A stretch of 64,000 bases of DNA from Schleiferilactobacillus perolens DSM 12744 (GTDB lineage Bacteria > Bacillota > Bacilli > Lactobacillales > Lactobacillaceae). Position numbers and translations under genes: made by a program. Below the pieces are notes generated by a model. It was not told the origin of the DNA. It searched no databases and saw only the letters and a program-made list of their open reading frames with translations. The number at the start of each line of letters is the position of its first letter. Position 1 is the stretch's first letter. Positions 8,945-18,327 of the stretch are shown here, one piece after another. The DNA lies in NCBI RefSeq assembly GCF_001435585.1, contig NZ_AZEC01000008.1, positions 56,266 to 120,265 on the forward strand, given 5' to 3'.

Positions 8945-9869
8945 CCTGACGCACCGCCCCTCGGTTGTCGCTGAGCAGCGTCTTGAAGTAATCCTCCAGG
9001 TTCTGCCCTTCCTGACTGATACCAGTCACCGGTACGCCCGCCGTCACCAATGCCTGGTTCAGATCACTGATCGGCCGTTTTTCATCAAACACATGCAATT
9101 CCTTAGGTGCCACCACTTTGAAGTGGGTGACGTGGGCACTAGCCAGCGCACGGGTCAGGGCCGGCATGTCACTGGTCTCGATGCGAATGTATTGGGCCGT
9201 TTCTGCGACAAATTCGTCCTTGGTCAGCTCCCGCACCATCCGGCCTTGGTCGATAAACCCAAAGCGTGTCGCCAGATGGAATAATTCATCCAGGATGTGG
9301 CTGGAAATCAGGATCGTCGTATTTTGTTCCCGATTCAGCTTCAACAATAACTGGCGGAAATCCGCAATGGCAATGGGGTCTAACCCGTTGATCGGTTCAT
9401 CCAATAACAGCAGGTCCGGCTTTTTCAAAATTGCCAATGCCAGTCCTAGTTTTTGCTTCATTCCCAGGGAAAAATTCTTCACTTTCTTCTTGCCGGTGCC
9501 GGTAAGCCCGACAAACTCGAGGCTATCTTCAGCCGCATGGGGCGTGACGATGCCCTGCGCCAAACAGAAGTAGCGCATGTTTTCTAACGCCGTGAGTTCG
9601 CCAAAGGCCGATGGTGTCTCAATAATGGAGCCGACACGGTGCAACATGGCGATGTGGCGCTGGTCCACGGGCTCGCCAAACAGTGCGATTGTTCCTGCGG
9701 TGGGCACGATAAGCTGCAGAAAAGTTTTGAGTAAAGTCGTCTTGCCTGCGCCATTGCGGCCCACGAGCCCGTAAATATCCCCTTGACGTACCGTTAAGTT
9801 CAGATTATCCAAGGCCAATTGTTGCTGAAACTGCTTTGTTACATTTTTTGCTTCCAATACAACATCCAT
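8937..9869 (-). CDS. ABC transporter ATP-binding protein, BcrA-like
   Basis: A 310-residue ATPase with Walker A GRNGAGKT (37-44), the signature variant FSLGMKQ (133-139) and Walker B LLLLDEP (to 159). The FSLGMKQ signature and C-terminal extension are typical of the bacitracin/lantibiotic self-protection subgroup. GGAGG precedes the ATG. It heads a three-gene operon with two duplicated permeases. No two-component system or bacteriocin gene lies alongside, so the substrate is open. Confidence 0.88.
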   Translation of the reverse strand: MDVVLEAKNVTKQFQQQLALDNLNLTVRQGDIYGLVGRNGAGKTTLLKTFLQLIVPTAGTIALFGEPVDQRHIAMLHRVGSIIETPSAFGELTALENMRYFCLAQGIVTPHAAEDSLEFVGLTGTGKKKVKNFSLGMKQKLGLALAILKKPDLLLLDEPINGLDPIAIADFRQLLLKLNREQNTTILISSHILDELFHLATRFGFIDQGRMVRELTKDEFVAETAQYIRIETSDMPALTRALASAHVTHFKVVAPKELHVFDEKRPISDLNQALVTAGVPVTGISQEGQNLEDYFKTLLSDNRGAVRQDA

Positions 9870-9944
9870 GTCGCTACCTCCATGATGACTTGATGGTTAT
9901 ACTTTACCGACCAAGGATAAATTGACTCTTAACTCGGTTATTAA

Positions 9945-10721
9945 CTATCTATTAATTCTGTGGGGCCGGATCGCTTGGGCCACTGTGGCACAAAAGTCTT
10001 GGCCGTAGGCGGCGGCCAGCTGCGTTTGCCAATTGACCGCCCGGGGATCCGCGGCCAGCATGGGCTTGAGCCACTGAATTGTCGGCAGCAGCTTCAACAT
10101 ATAATGACTGGAAAATTGGGAGAATAATAAATTGGCGCCAAAAAAGTCAATCAGCTTATCCTGAAAGGCCGTGGCATGGACGGGCGTCAATCGGTTATTC
10201 ACATTATTGCGGTCACCTAAGAATAACGGCAGGCGGCGAAAATCATTCTGTAAATCAAACGAGCGCCCCTTATGACTCAGTGCCATGGCTGGCGGCATCT
10301 GCACCAGCCACACGAGTTTATGCTCCGCTAACACCATTAATTGCTTCAAAATAGCGAGTTCCAGCGGTGTAAACTGATAGCGTGCGGCGGCGGCGGCCGC
10401 GTCGGTCAAGGCTTGGCCAATGGCATCGGCCAGGCCAGTTAGATCAGGCAGTTTCGGCCACACCACTTCGACTTGCTGCACATGGGTCAGCCAGTGGGGA
10501 TGGGTCGCAATACGTAATGTCAGCCACACCGGGAGTGCATCCGGGCTGAGCCAGCGCAACAACCAATACGAACTGGCGCTGGAGCGGGCGAAATTAGCCG
10601 CCACCAGCTGGACACCGACAGGCAAGCCGGCTTGGACCGCCGCTTGGAGCGCCTGGCGAAACTGCGGGGTACTGGTTTGGGCCGCCAGTAATGCCGCGTC
10701 CCTTTCTTCATCACTAGTCAT
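9945..10721 (-). CDS. Hypothetical protein, 258 aa
   Basis: No family recognised. The ATG at 10721 (MTSDEERDAALLAAQ) is preferred for GGGGAG just upstream; it overlaps the end of the upstream TMEM175-like gene by 8 bases, so the two are probably co-transcribed. The protein is alanine- and leucine-rich, mostly alpha-helical by eye, soluble and without a signal peptide. Its pairing with a membrane channel-like protein is the only functional hint. Confidence 0.65.
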   Translation of the reverse strand: MTSDEERDAALLAAQTSTPQFRQALQAAVQAGLPVGVQLVAANFARSSASSYWLLRWLSPDALPVWLTLRIATHPHWLTHVQQVEVVWPKLPDLTGLADAIGQALTDAAAAAARYQFTPLELAILKQLMVLAEHKLVWLVQMPPAMALSHKGRSFDLQNDFRRLPLFLGDRNNVNNRLTPVHATAFQDKLIDFFGANLLFSQFSSHYMLKLLPTIQWLKPMLAADPRAVNWQTQLAAAYGQDFCATVAQAIRPHRINR

Positions 10722-11307
10722 GGTGTGCTCCCCAGCGCCGCCATAGGTGTGTTTGCACGGTCCGACCAAATAATCCCAGGGCAATCACCAGCAACAGCCA
10801 CTGTGGCACAATTAAGCTGACCACGATATAAATACCGCTGATAATCAGCATCGTCGCCGTACCGCGATACTCCTCCCGATCATGCTTGGTCAGCTGGGCT
10901 TGGCCCCCGGCGGCGCGAATCACCAGGCGGAAAAGAATAAACTGAACGGCATCGACGAGGAAGATCACCCCGGCAAACATCAACGCCCCAATGCGTTCCT
11001 GAGGATGGTCGCTGAGGAAACTGGTGGCAAAGGGGGTCAGGCAGATAAAGCCTAAATAAATAAAGTTATACACCAGCAGCTGAATGGTCGGTTCCTTGAT
11101 GGTATGGAATAACTCTTGGTGGTAAACCCAATATTGAGACACCACGCCAAAGCTGATCATATACAGCAGCACCTTCCACCCCGTTGCCATCATACTGGCC
11201 GTGGTAATTCGTGCAGGTACATCAATGTCTAAGACCATCAGAGTCAAAACCACGGCAAAGATGCCATCTGAAATGCCGACCAGCCGACTGTGCGAATTTT
11301 GAAACAT
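10714..11307 (-). CDS. TMEM175-like (DUF1211) membrane protein
   Basis: The motif RLVGISDGIFAVVLTLMVLD near the N-terminus matches the (F/Y)SDxxxAIxxTL signature of the bacterial TMEM175 potassium-channel family. The 197-residue protein has about six hydrophobic segments in two halves, as expected for one such unit. ATG at 11307 follows a GGGGGG ribosome site. A potassium leak channel is the family role; this is inference for this member. Confidence 0.75.
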   Translation of the reverse strand: MFQNSHSRLVGISDGIFAVVLTLMVLDIDVPARITTASMMATGWKVLLYMISFGVVSQYWVYHQELFHTIKEPTIQLLVYNFIYLGFICLTPFATSFLSDHPQERIGALMFAGVIFLVDAVQFILFRLVIRAAGGQAQLTKHDREEYRGTATMLIISGIYIVVSLIVPQWLLLVIALGLFGRTVQTHLWRRWGAHHD

Positions 11308-11418
11308 GTGCACACCCCCCTTTACTCCTATTATACCCGCCCCGCAGTTGCGGCCATGTCGGGTTGGTGCCAAAATAATGACAATCACTGATTTTTCAGA
11401 AAAGGCGGTCCCATTCCG

Positions 11419-12195
11419 ATGACCCTCACACACTTTATCTTCCTGCTTATTGCCGGCGTCGTCGCCGGTTTACTCAGTACCATCGCTGGTCTGGCCTCCC
11501 TGGCATCTTACCCGGCGCTATTAATGATCGGTGTGCCGCCAGTGATCGCCAACGTCACGAACACGGCAGCACTGGTCTTCACGGGTATCGGAGCCACCTT
11601 CTCATCCCTGCGCGAACTCAAGGGCCATTGGGCGGAACTCGGCCGAATTCTAATCCTAGTCACCCTTGGCGGTATCGTGGGCAGTATCATCCTGCTAAAG
11701 GCGCCGGCTTCGAGTTTTGAAAAGGTGGTGCCGTTCTTTATCGGGGCATCCGGTGTTTTGCTGCTGATCAGCGGCCGCTCCCCGAAGAATCCGGACTTGG
11801 CGGCAGCCACCGGTCCCCGGGCGGCGACAAAGGGACAACAGGCGCTCATCATTGTGGCCATGTTTATTGTCGGGGCGTATACCGGCTACTTCGGCGCAGC
11901 TGGCGGGGTCATCATGCTGGCCATTCTCGCCTTGATCTCCACGGAACGCTTCACCGTCATTAATGCCGAACGCAATGTGGCCGGCTTTGCCTCTAACGCT
12001 ATCGCCACAGTGATTTATTCCTTCACCACCCACATTGCCTGGCTGCTGGTGATTCCTCTGGGTCTGGGGTTGTTAATCGGTGGCTACATCGGCCCCGCCA
12101 TCGTGCGGCGCGTCCCAGTGAAACTGCTGCGGCTCGTGATTGCGTTAGCGGCGTTTGGCTTAGCCATTGATCTTTTTATCAAAGCATATTTTTAG
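11419..12195 (+). CDS. TauE/SafE family (TSUP) membrane transporter
   Basis: A 258-residue protein with about eight hydrophobic helices in two repeats. The conserved glycine/proline patterns GVVAGLLSTIAGLASLASYP and VGAYTGYFGAAGG are hallmarks of sulfite-exporter TauE/SafE proteins. These move small organic or sulfur anions; the substrate here is unknown. It is followed by a structured repeat whose 3' edge is a T-run terminator. Confidence 0.85.
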   Translation: MTLTHFIFLLIAGVVAGLLSTIAGLASLASYPALLMIGVPPVIANVTNTAALVFTGIGATFSSLRELKGHWAELGRILILVTLGGIVGSIILLKAPASSFEKVVPFFIGASGVLLLISGRSPKNPDLAAATGPRAATKGQQALIIVAMFIVGAYTGYFGAAGGVIMLAILALISTERFTVINAERNVAGFASNAIATVIYSFTTHIAWLLVIPLGLGLLIGGYIGPAIVRRVPVKLLRLVIALAAFGLAIDLFIKAYF

Positions 12196-12207
12196 AGTCA
12201 AGTTTCT

Positions 12208-12337
12208 GGGACTGGGACAAAATCCTCCCTGATGAGCCGTGCCAAAGCTCCGCAATCTCCAGCCCATTTCAGCCTCCGATTGCTCCGCATTGGCACTACA
12301 TCATCAGGACTTGGAGGTTTGTCCCAGTCCTTTTTTT
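12208..12337. repeat. Structured intergenic repeat, family 1, short form (inverted orientation)
   Basis: Terminal inverted repeats GGGACTGGGACAAAA and GTCCCAGTCC enclose a second pair, GTGCCAAAGCTCCGCAATC and GATTGCTCCGCATTGGCAC, which pair with a symmetric internal loop. On the opposite strand it matches the ends of the copies at 50741 and 56904 but lacks their branched middle. Seven T residues follow at 12331-12337, so this copy also serves as terminator of the TauE gene. Confidence 0.8.
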
Positions 12338-12344
12338 ATTCTGC

Positions 12345-12372
12345 TGAAACATTTTGCTCGCTAATTCGGTCT
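12345..12372 (+). promoter_or_regulatory. Candidate ECF-type promoter
   Basis: TGAAAC at 12345-12350, a 16-base spacer and CGGTCT resemble the -35 TGAAAC and -10 CGTC elements read by many ECF sigma factors. Its position just before the sigma gene would allow autoregulation. The -10 match is imperfect. Confidence 0.35.
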
Positions 12373-12411
12373 AATCAGTGTTCCAATTAAGACAAGAAAC
12401 GAGGTGGCAGC

Positions 12412-12924
12412 ATGGCGGAAAAAAGCAAGGTGAAAGCCGCCCAGCACGGCGATGAGGCGGCCTTTACCGCTTTGATCACAGATTATCAACCGATCCTTTA
12501 TAACACCGCCTGGCGTTTGCTGCGGCAAGAGGCCGACGTATTGCAGGAAACGATTTTGAAGGCGTGGCAAAAGCTGCCTCAATTACGGGAGCCTCGTTAT
12601 TTTAACACTTGGCTGTATCGCATCTTGATCAATGAGGTCCAGCGTTTTAAACGTGTTTCCCCATCGCTTCCACTCACAGATACCCTGCCAGCGACCGCAC
12701 CAGAGGATCAGCAGGTCCTGGTGGAGGCCATTAGCCATTTACCCACAGAAATGCAGGAAGTCCTGGTTCTCTACTACTACTATGTCGGCTTAAAAACCGG
12801 CGAGATCGCCCAGGTACTGGATCAACCCGCAGCTACGGTGCGCACCCACTTGCGCCGGGCCCGTGCGCAATTGAAGGAATTGTTAACCACCAAGGAAGGA
12901 GTCAGCCGTCATGACCAAGCTTGA
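12412..12924 (+). CDS. ECF-type RNA polymerase sigma factor
   Basis: A 170-residue sigma-70 family protein. Region 2 spans about residues 20-85, with EADVLQETILKAWQKLPQLR and FNTWLYRILINE. Region 4 spans about 100-155, with a helix-turn-helix ending AATVRTHLRRARAQLKE. GAGGTGG precedes the ATG. It overlaps the downstream membrane protein gene by 14 bases, the usual arrangement for a sigma factor and its anti-sigma. Signal and regulon are unknown. Confidence 0.9.
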   Translation: MAEKSKVKAAQHGDEAAFTALITDYQPILYNTAWRLLRQEADVLQETILKAWQKLPQLREPRYFNTWLYRILINEVQRFKRVSPSLPLTDTLPATAPEDQQVLVEAISHLPTEMQEVLVLYYYYVGLKTGEIAQVLDQPAATVRTHLRRARAQLKELLTTKEGVSRHDQA

Positions 12925-13936
12925 TCAGCTCTTACAAAATTTGACAGAACGGGAACCATCACCAGCCAGCAACCAGGCGATGCACCGCGCTCTGGCCCAA
13001 ATCCACGACACTCCCCAACTGCCGCCATTACCCGTCAAACGCAGTTGGCGCTGGCTGCCAAAAACGATTGTGCTCGCCCTAATTGCCGCCTTCGCGATCG
13101 GTTTTGGCTGGCAGCACTTTAGCCCGACCCAATCTAACATTGACCAAGTGCCGAATAATTTTGATAACTCCACGTTTACACCGCCCAGTGCGACTGGTCA
13201 GAATTTTGCCGCCCCGCAGACTAGCCAGAGCAGTGGTATTACGTTAACCATGAAGCAGGTCTATGCGGATCGTAATGGTTATGGCTTTACTTTGACGTTC
13301 CCCGAGGATTTGGTGGGAACGAAAAAGAAAGATCAGGTGGAACCTTTCGTTGATTTAGTTTGGCAGACCGGTCAAACACTCACGTCACCTGGATTTTTAT
13401 CCGATAGAGATGTCGCCGGTGACCAAGCTTGGGTTCAACAGAACAATATCGCGGCAGTCTTCAAAGAAGATAATTCTGCCCTGGATAAATTGGCATTAAT
13501 GAGCGACACGCGGCATGGTGGTGAACTCTTTGTCAACGTCATCCAAGAAAATCTACCCCTGACCACCCCTTCAAAGGTGTACATCCGCCGGCTGTACTTG
13601 GGTGGAAAAACCTACACTGGCAATTGGCAGTTCCAAGTGTCGCCCATCGGTGACAGTCCACGCACGCTTAATGGCCAAACAAACGACATTAAAGCGAGTT
13701 TGATTACCACTAGAGCAGGCAGCGTGCTTACCATTCAATGGCCAAAGCGCTTGTACAAAGACAAAGCCCTCGCAACCAGCCTAATTATCAATGGTCACCA
13801 AATTGATGAATCCCGCGAAGGCAATGAAGTGACCGGTGATACCGTCATCAGTAAGTTCCCTTTCTCCGTCACTCAAGAGGCTGTCAAGGGCACCGTACAA
13901 GTTCAATTTGGTGATAAAACCGTGACACTGCAATGA
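12911..13936 (+). CDS. Membrane-anchored anti-sigma-like protein (DUF4179-type layout)
   Basis: A 341-residue protein with a short cytoplasmic N-terminus carrying LLQNLTEREPSPAS, one transmembrane helix (about 50-67), then a long extracytoplasmic domain. Co-translation with the ECF sigma gene (14-base overlap) and the topology argue that it binds the sigma factor and releases it on an envelope signal. The extracellular part looks like the beta-rich DUF4179/DUF5643 region, recognised only by general pattern. Confidence 0.75.
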   Translation: MTKLDQLLQNLTEREPSPASNQAMHRALAQIHDTPQLPPLPVKRSWRWLPKTIVLALIAAFAIGFGWQHFSPTQSNIDQVPNNFDNSTFTPPSATGQNFAAPQTSQSSGITLTMKQVYADRNGYGFTLTFPEDLVGTKKKDQVEPFVDLVWQTGQTLTSPGFLSDRDVAGDQAWVQQNNIAAVFKEDNSALDKLALMSDTRHGGELFVNVIQENLPLTTPSKVYIRRLYLGGKTYTGNWQFQVSPIGDSPRTLNGQTNDIKASLITTRAGSVLTIQWPKRLYKDKALATSLIINGHQIDESREGNEVTGDTVISKFPFSVTQEAVKGTVQVQFGDKTVTLQ

Positions 13937-14110
13937 TTCCAGCCCTGGCGAGAAACTTATTTTGTAAAGTATTAGGTGTTTTCCGAAAAGCGTGTTACAC
14001 TATTCAAGTAATCAAGAAGCGGAACTTGTTTTGTCTTGTACGATGGATTTCCTTTTTCGATTACCTGGTGCAATGTTACTTTTTAGTTTTTGAATAGGAG
14101 ATTTATCTAC

Positions 14111-14311
14111 ATGCAAAACGGTACAGTTAAATGGTTCAACGCTGACAAGGGTTATGGCTTCATCACTGGTGACGATGGCAAGGATGTATTCGTACATTTC
14201 TCTGCTATCCAAGGTGACGGCTACAAGTCTTTAGACGAAGGCCAAGCTGTTTCTTACGACGTTGAACAATCCGATCGTGGCCCCCAAGCTACGAACGTTG
14301 TTAAACACTAA
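14111..14311 (+). CDS. csp: Cold shock protein (CspA family)
   Basis: A 66-residue OB-fold RNA chaperone with RNP1 KGYGFI (13-18) and RNP2 VFVHF (26-30). ATG at 14111 with AGGAG at 14096-14100. An extended -10 (TGTTACACT near 13993-14001) would give a leader of about 100 bases, as is usual for cold shock mRNAs whose 5' leader folds in a temperature-dependent way. A terminator follows at 14324. Confidence 0.93.
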   Translation: MQNGTVKWFNADKGYGFITGDDGKDVFVHFSAIQGDGYKSLDEGQAVSYDVEQSDRGPQATNVVKH

Positions 14312-14323
14312 TTCGTAATTAAC

Positions 14324-14356
14324 CAAAACCTCTGGGCATCTGCCTGGAGGTTTTTT
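14324..14356 (+). terminator. Rho-independent terminator of csp
   Basis: Hairpin AACCTC / GAGGTT with inner GGCA / TGCC, followed by seven T residues. Confidence 0.88.
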
Positions 14357-14485
14357 TGTGCAGAAAAGTACCAGTCGTCTCTAAAAAATATGTGCAATCG
14401 TTTCGGCCTCCTTGTAAACTTGACTCATCAAGATGAAAATGACAAGTAATCCTCTTATACGTCGTTGAAACGAGGAGATGGTACG

Positions 14486-16273
14486 TTGGATCAGCATGGT
14501 AATTGGGCCTTCGTGATGCGGGCATTCACAAAAACGGAAAAGGCGGCTAAGTATGGGCTGTTTCTGTTAGACTGTCTGGTCGGTGCCGCCTATGTCGGGT
14601 TCATTGTTTCTTTTCCGGTCGTCGTGGTGCGCCTGCTTCAACAGCCGTTATTCTCAATTCTGATCACTATCGGCATTATTTTTGCGGTAACAGTCATTGG
14701 TTATGCCTTGGGTATTTTGGATACGCGGTTGCAAGATGCCCTTGCCCAATACACGTTTGCCTTCCGTTTTGATTACATTCCGGTTTTCTCTGCCCTGATT
14801 TTCAACTGGCGACAATCAGATATTGATTCTGTCAAGGGAAAAACGGTGATCGACCAGGCCTACGAGTCAATTTATAATGGTGGGAACGATGGCATTGAAG
14901 CAATCGTGGACAATACGTTCCAGGTCATCCGCAATAGCATTCAGGTTGTCGTCGTGGCGGCAGTTTTGGGCTATTTCAATCCGTGGCTGATCGTTATCGT
15001 GCTGGCCATTAACATCGCTGAATACGGCTTGCAACGGGTCGCGAATCGCTGGTTTGCCCGACATAAGGCGGAAGAAAATCAGATAACGAGTTATCAAAGT
15101 TATTTCACTCGATTATTGCTTAAACGCAGCAGTGGCAAGGACATCAGACTGTTCAATATGCTTCCGCTGTTGCACCATCACCTCCTGACTCTGGGTAATG
15201 GCGTAGTGAACTGGCAACGCAGATATAGTCGGGTGACTACTGCCGTGGGAATTGCCCAAGTGGCCATCAACGCCCTCGGTATGTTAGGCACATTGCTATT
15301 TCTGATTCAGTCGCAAACTGTCAGTATTGAAAACATCATTGTCTTCATCACCGCGATGCAAGTATTAAATACGCGTTTTACGACGATTCGGCAAGCCTAT
15401 GCTGAAATCGGCCGAAATTTATCGTATGCGACGAATTTTCGAGCCTTTCTCGGTTATGCTCAGCCAACTGAACGGGCATTGGGCTTACCGGATATTGGCC
15501 AGATTCGGAACCTCCAGTTGCGTGACGTTTCTTTTGCGGTGAGCGATACCACCCTGCTGCACTATATCTCATTGAACCTAACCGCTGGTCATCCTTTGGC
15601 AATTGTCGGCGAAAATGGTGCGGGTAAGACCACCTTGATCAAGTTGATCTGCGGTCTTTATACGCCCACCAGCGGCCAGATTACAATCAACGATCGGCCG
15701 CGTGCGGCCTGGACCAACGCCTCTCTGCTGGAAAGAATGGCAGTGGAATTTCAAGATGATATTCTGTTGCACTTCACGATTGCCGAGAATATTGCACTGG
15801 TAGTTCCCAGAAAAATCGATTATGCCAAAGTGAACGAAGTGCTGCAGGCTGTTGGCATGGCTGATTTTGTGCAACATCTGCCCCAGGGCGTACAGACCAT
15901 GCTTGGTAATGAGTTAGATCCCAACGGTATCTCTTTATCCGGCGGGCAAAAAGAAAAGTTGCTGTTTGCGCGGGTACTTTACAAGGATGCCGATTTGAAT
16001 ATTCTGGACGAACCCACTGCCGCACTGGATCCTTTGGCGGAGAAACAGTTTTATGCATTAGCTAGCCAGCAGTTACAAAATAAAATGGTGATTTTTATTT
16101 CTCACCGACTGGGGTCCTTGACTCTGCAAAGTCAGATTATGGTCCTCAAAAACGGCCGAATCATGGGTGTTGGAACTCATGCCGACCTATTACAGAGTTG
16201 TCAGTATTACAAGAAACTGTGGGATGCACAAAAGTCGCTTTATGCGGTAGGTGAGCAGAATGAAAAAGATTAA
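14486..16273 (+). CDS. ABC exporter half-transporter, subunit 1
   Basis: A 595-residue type IV ABC exporter with six expected helices in the first 330 residues and a C-terminal ATPase: Walker A GENGAGKTT, signature LSGGQKEKL, Walker B LNILDEPTAALD and H-loop ISHRLGSL. TTG at 14486 is preferred for GAGGAG at 14472-14477. It overlaps the next ABC gene, so the two probably form a heterodimer exporting a peptide, lipid or drug. Substrate unknown. Confidence 0.85.
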   Translation: MDQHGNWAFVMRAFTKTEKAAKYGLFLLDCLVGAAYVGFIVSFPVVVVRLLQQPLFSILITIGIIFAVTVIGYALGILDTRLQDALAQYTFAFRFDYIPVFSALIFNWRQSDIDSVKGKTVIDQAYESIYNGGNDGIEAIVDNTFQVIRNSIQVVVVAAVLGYFNPWLIVIVLAINIAEYGLQRVANRWFARHKAEENQITSYQSYFTRLLLKRSSGKDIRLFNMLPLLHHHLLTLGNGVVNWQRRYSRVTTAVGIAQVAINALGMLGTLLFLIQSQTVSIENIIVFITAMQVLNTRFTTIRQAYAEIGRNLSYATNFRAFLGYAQPTERALGLPDIGQIRNLQLRDVSFAVSDTTLLHYISLNLTAGHPLAIVGENGAGKTTLIKLICGLYTPTSGQITINDRPRAAWTNASLLERMAVEFQDDILLHFTIAENIALVVPRKIDYAKVNEVLQAVGMADFVQHLPQGVQTMLGNELDPNGISLSGGQKEKLLFARVLYKDADLNILDEPTAALDPLAEKQFYALASQQLQNKMVIFISHRLGSLTLQSQIMVLKNGRIMGVGTHADLLQSCQYYKKLWDAQKSLYAVGEQNEKD

Positions 16274-18080
16274 GGATGAACTGTACGGGTTGTGGACGAC
16301 GCTAGTGCTCATGAACAATTTAGACAAAAGGCTGGTCTACCTAACGCTGGCTACTAGTCTGCTCAATGCCGCTAATCCCTATATTTTAATTGTTGGCAAC
16401 ACGGCATTGTTAAATGCGATGCTGAACCATCAATTCTCGGGAGCTATTCAGATCGCAGTGACTACCTACTTAACAGTGATTATCGTTGGCGTCCTGGCCC
16501 AACTGCTGCAACAGGCAATGACAGTGAATGCGACCAGAGCTAACGAAATGCTGAAAATTCAGATGCATGAAGAATGGGAGAAAGTGGATTTTGCTACCCT
16601 GGAAACGAAGCAATATTACAGCATAATGAATAAGAGTGATGCTTCTTTTCGCTATTCTGGCGGGGTACAAGCTTTTTTCTATCAACTGCAAACAACGGTG
16701 CAAAACACATTGGCGATTATCACCGGGGCTTCCCTGATTACTTGGATGGTGGCCTACCGGATTACAGCCGTTCCCCATCTTTTGGGGATCACGCTGGTTA
16801 CTTTGGCGGTGCTGCTTGGGCTTGAACTATTCTTAAGCCGACTGTACCAACATTTAACTGGGAAAAACATTAAGATCTTTTCCCAGTTGATGACGCTGGA
16901 GAAACAAATGAACTACTTTCTCCTCCAAGTGGTGAACACTTACAGCAACATTAAGGCCATCAAACTTTGGCAGATGAGCGATGTGATTCAAACCCGGTAC
17001 AAAGCAGTCTGGCGGAAAGAGAAAACGCAAAATCAGGAACTGATCCACATTGAATATAACTCCCAGATCGTTTCACAGTTGATTTCCAGTGTTGCCATTG
17101 TCGCGGTTTTCACACTGGTGGTATTCAAAATGGCGATCCACATTCTGCCGATCAGCAATATCAATACGCTGTTTGCCGGCGTCGTCCAAATTGCGGCTTC
17201 GGTCTCCGCACTCGTAGCAGCCTGGCAGCATCTGGCCCAATTCCAGAATCAAATTCAGTATGTTCAGAAAGTGCTGACGTCATCCCAACCGCCGAAACAA
17301 TTGACACCGATTCAGTATTTGCCAACAGCGGCAACCAACCTGGTATTACAATTTGATCACGTCAGCTTCAGCTATCCAAATCGCGGCGAAGTACTTCACG
17401 ATGTATCGTTTACACTGCCTTTCAAAGGTGTGACCGCACTGGTGGGTGAGAATGGCAGTGGTAAAACCACACTAGTGAAGCTGATGTTACGATTGTACAC
17501 ACCAACCAATGGTGTGATTCGATTGAATGGGATAAATATCCAGCAGATTCCGTTAGCGGAATACACGCGTATATTCAGTGTGGTCTTCCAAGATTACGAG
17601 GTGTTTGATATCCCGGTGGATCAAAATATTGCCAGTGATATAACAATTGACCAGGACAAACTCACTAAAATCATTCAGGATTGGGGCTTAGCCGATTGGC
17701 TGGGCCACCTGCCTCACGGGGTAAAAACACCGATTGGCGGCTTCAGCACCGAGAACTTCCAACCCAGTGGCGGCCAACAGCAACAGATTGCCATTGCCAG
17801 AGCAGCCTACCGCGACGGCCAATTTCAGATCTTGGACGAACCCACGTCCAGCTTGGATCCGATCCATGAATTGAATGTCTTTGCTAAAATTAAACGATTG
17901 TCGGCGAACAAGCCGTCGCTATTCATTACCCACCGGATCGGCGCCACGACTCTAGCAGACCAAGTGATTATGTTGCAGGCCGGGCGGATCGTGGAGATTG
18001 GTCCAGCCAAAGAATTGTCACAGCATTCAGCTTATTTCCGGCAACTTTGGGAAAGCCAGGCAGCGATGTATAAGGACTAG
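16260..18080 (+). CDS. ABC exporter half-transporter, subunit 2
   Basis: A 606-residue ABC exporter half with Walker A GENGSGKTT, a divergent signature PSGGQQQQI, Walker B FQILDEPTSSLD and H-loop ITHRIGAT. The ATG at 16260, preceded by AGGTGA, is preferred over the GTG at 16251. It overlaps subunit 1 by 14 bases. The unequal signature motifs (LSGGQ versus PSGGQ) are typical of heterodimers with one degenerate ATP site. Confidence 0.85.
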   Translation: MKKIKDELYGLWTTLVLMNNLDKRLVYLTLATSLLNAANPYILIVGNTALLNAMLNHQFSGAIQIAVTTYLTVIIVGVLAQLLQQAMTVNATRANEMLKIQMHEEWEKVDFATLETKQYYSIMNKSDASFRYSGGVQAFFYQLQTTVQNTLAIITGASLITWMVAYRITAVPHLLGITLVTLAVLLGLELFLSRLYQHLTGKNIKIFSQLMTLEKQMNYFLLQVVNTYSNIKAIKLWQMSDVIQTRYKAVWRKEKTQNQELIHIEYNSQIVSQLISSVAIVAVFTLVVFKMAIHILPISNINTLFAGVVQIAASVSALVAAWQHLAQFQNQIQYVQKVLTSSQPPKQLTPIQYLPTAATNLVLQFDHVSFSYPNRGEVLHDVSFTLPFKGVTALVGENGSGKTTLVKLMLRLYTPTNGVIRLNGINIQQIPLAEYTRIFSVVFQDYEVFDIPVDQNIASDITIDQDKLTKIIQDWGLADWLGHLPHGVKTPIGGFSTENFQPSGGQQQQIAIARAAYRDGQFQILDEPTSSLDPIHELNVFAKIKRLSANKPSLFITHRIGATTLADQVIMLQAGRIVEIGPAKELSQHSAYFRQLWESQAAMYKD

Positions 18081-18121
18081 CATGTGCTGAGTACCGCGCG
18101 GTTTGGTCGGACTCCACAAAC

Positions 18122-18233
18122 GGGCTGCGCGCCCCAGAAGCTAGGAGATAAGAGCGGGCAGGCATAAAACCTAAGCCCGGGTTTTCTGCCTGCCCGCTCT
18201 TATCTCTACGCTTCTACCCGGGGCGCTCCGCCC
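18122..18233. repeat. Structured intergenic repeat, family 2, copy 1
   Basis: A nested hairpin with a perfect 19-base inner stem (18145-18163 with 18188-18206) capped by AAAACC / GGTTTT. Outside it AGAAGC pairs with GCTTCT, and GGGCTGCGCGCCCC pairs with GGGGCGCTCCGCCC around a 3x3 internal loop. Homologous copies are at 22409 and 29181. It lies between the ABC pair and the lipoprotein gene. Confidence 0.85.
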
Positions 18234-18327
18234 TCTCTCCAACCTTACAACATTGTTCGTGCGTTGCTGAGCAATTCCCCGTATAATATGGCTAACAGGA
18301 AGTATGAATACGGGGGAGACGATTAAC

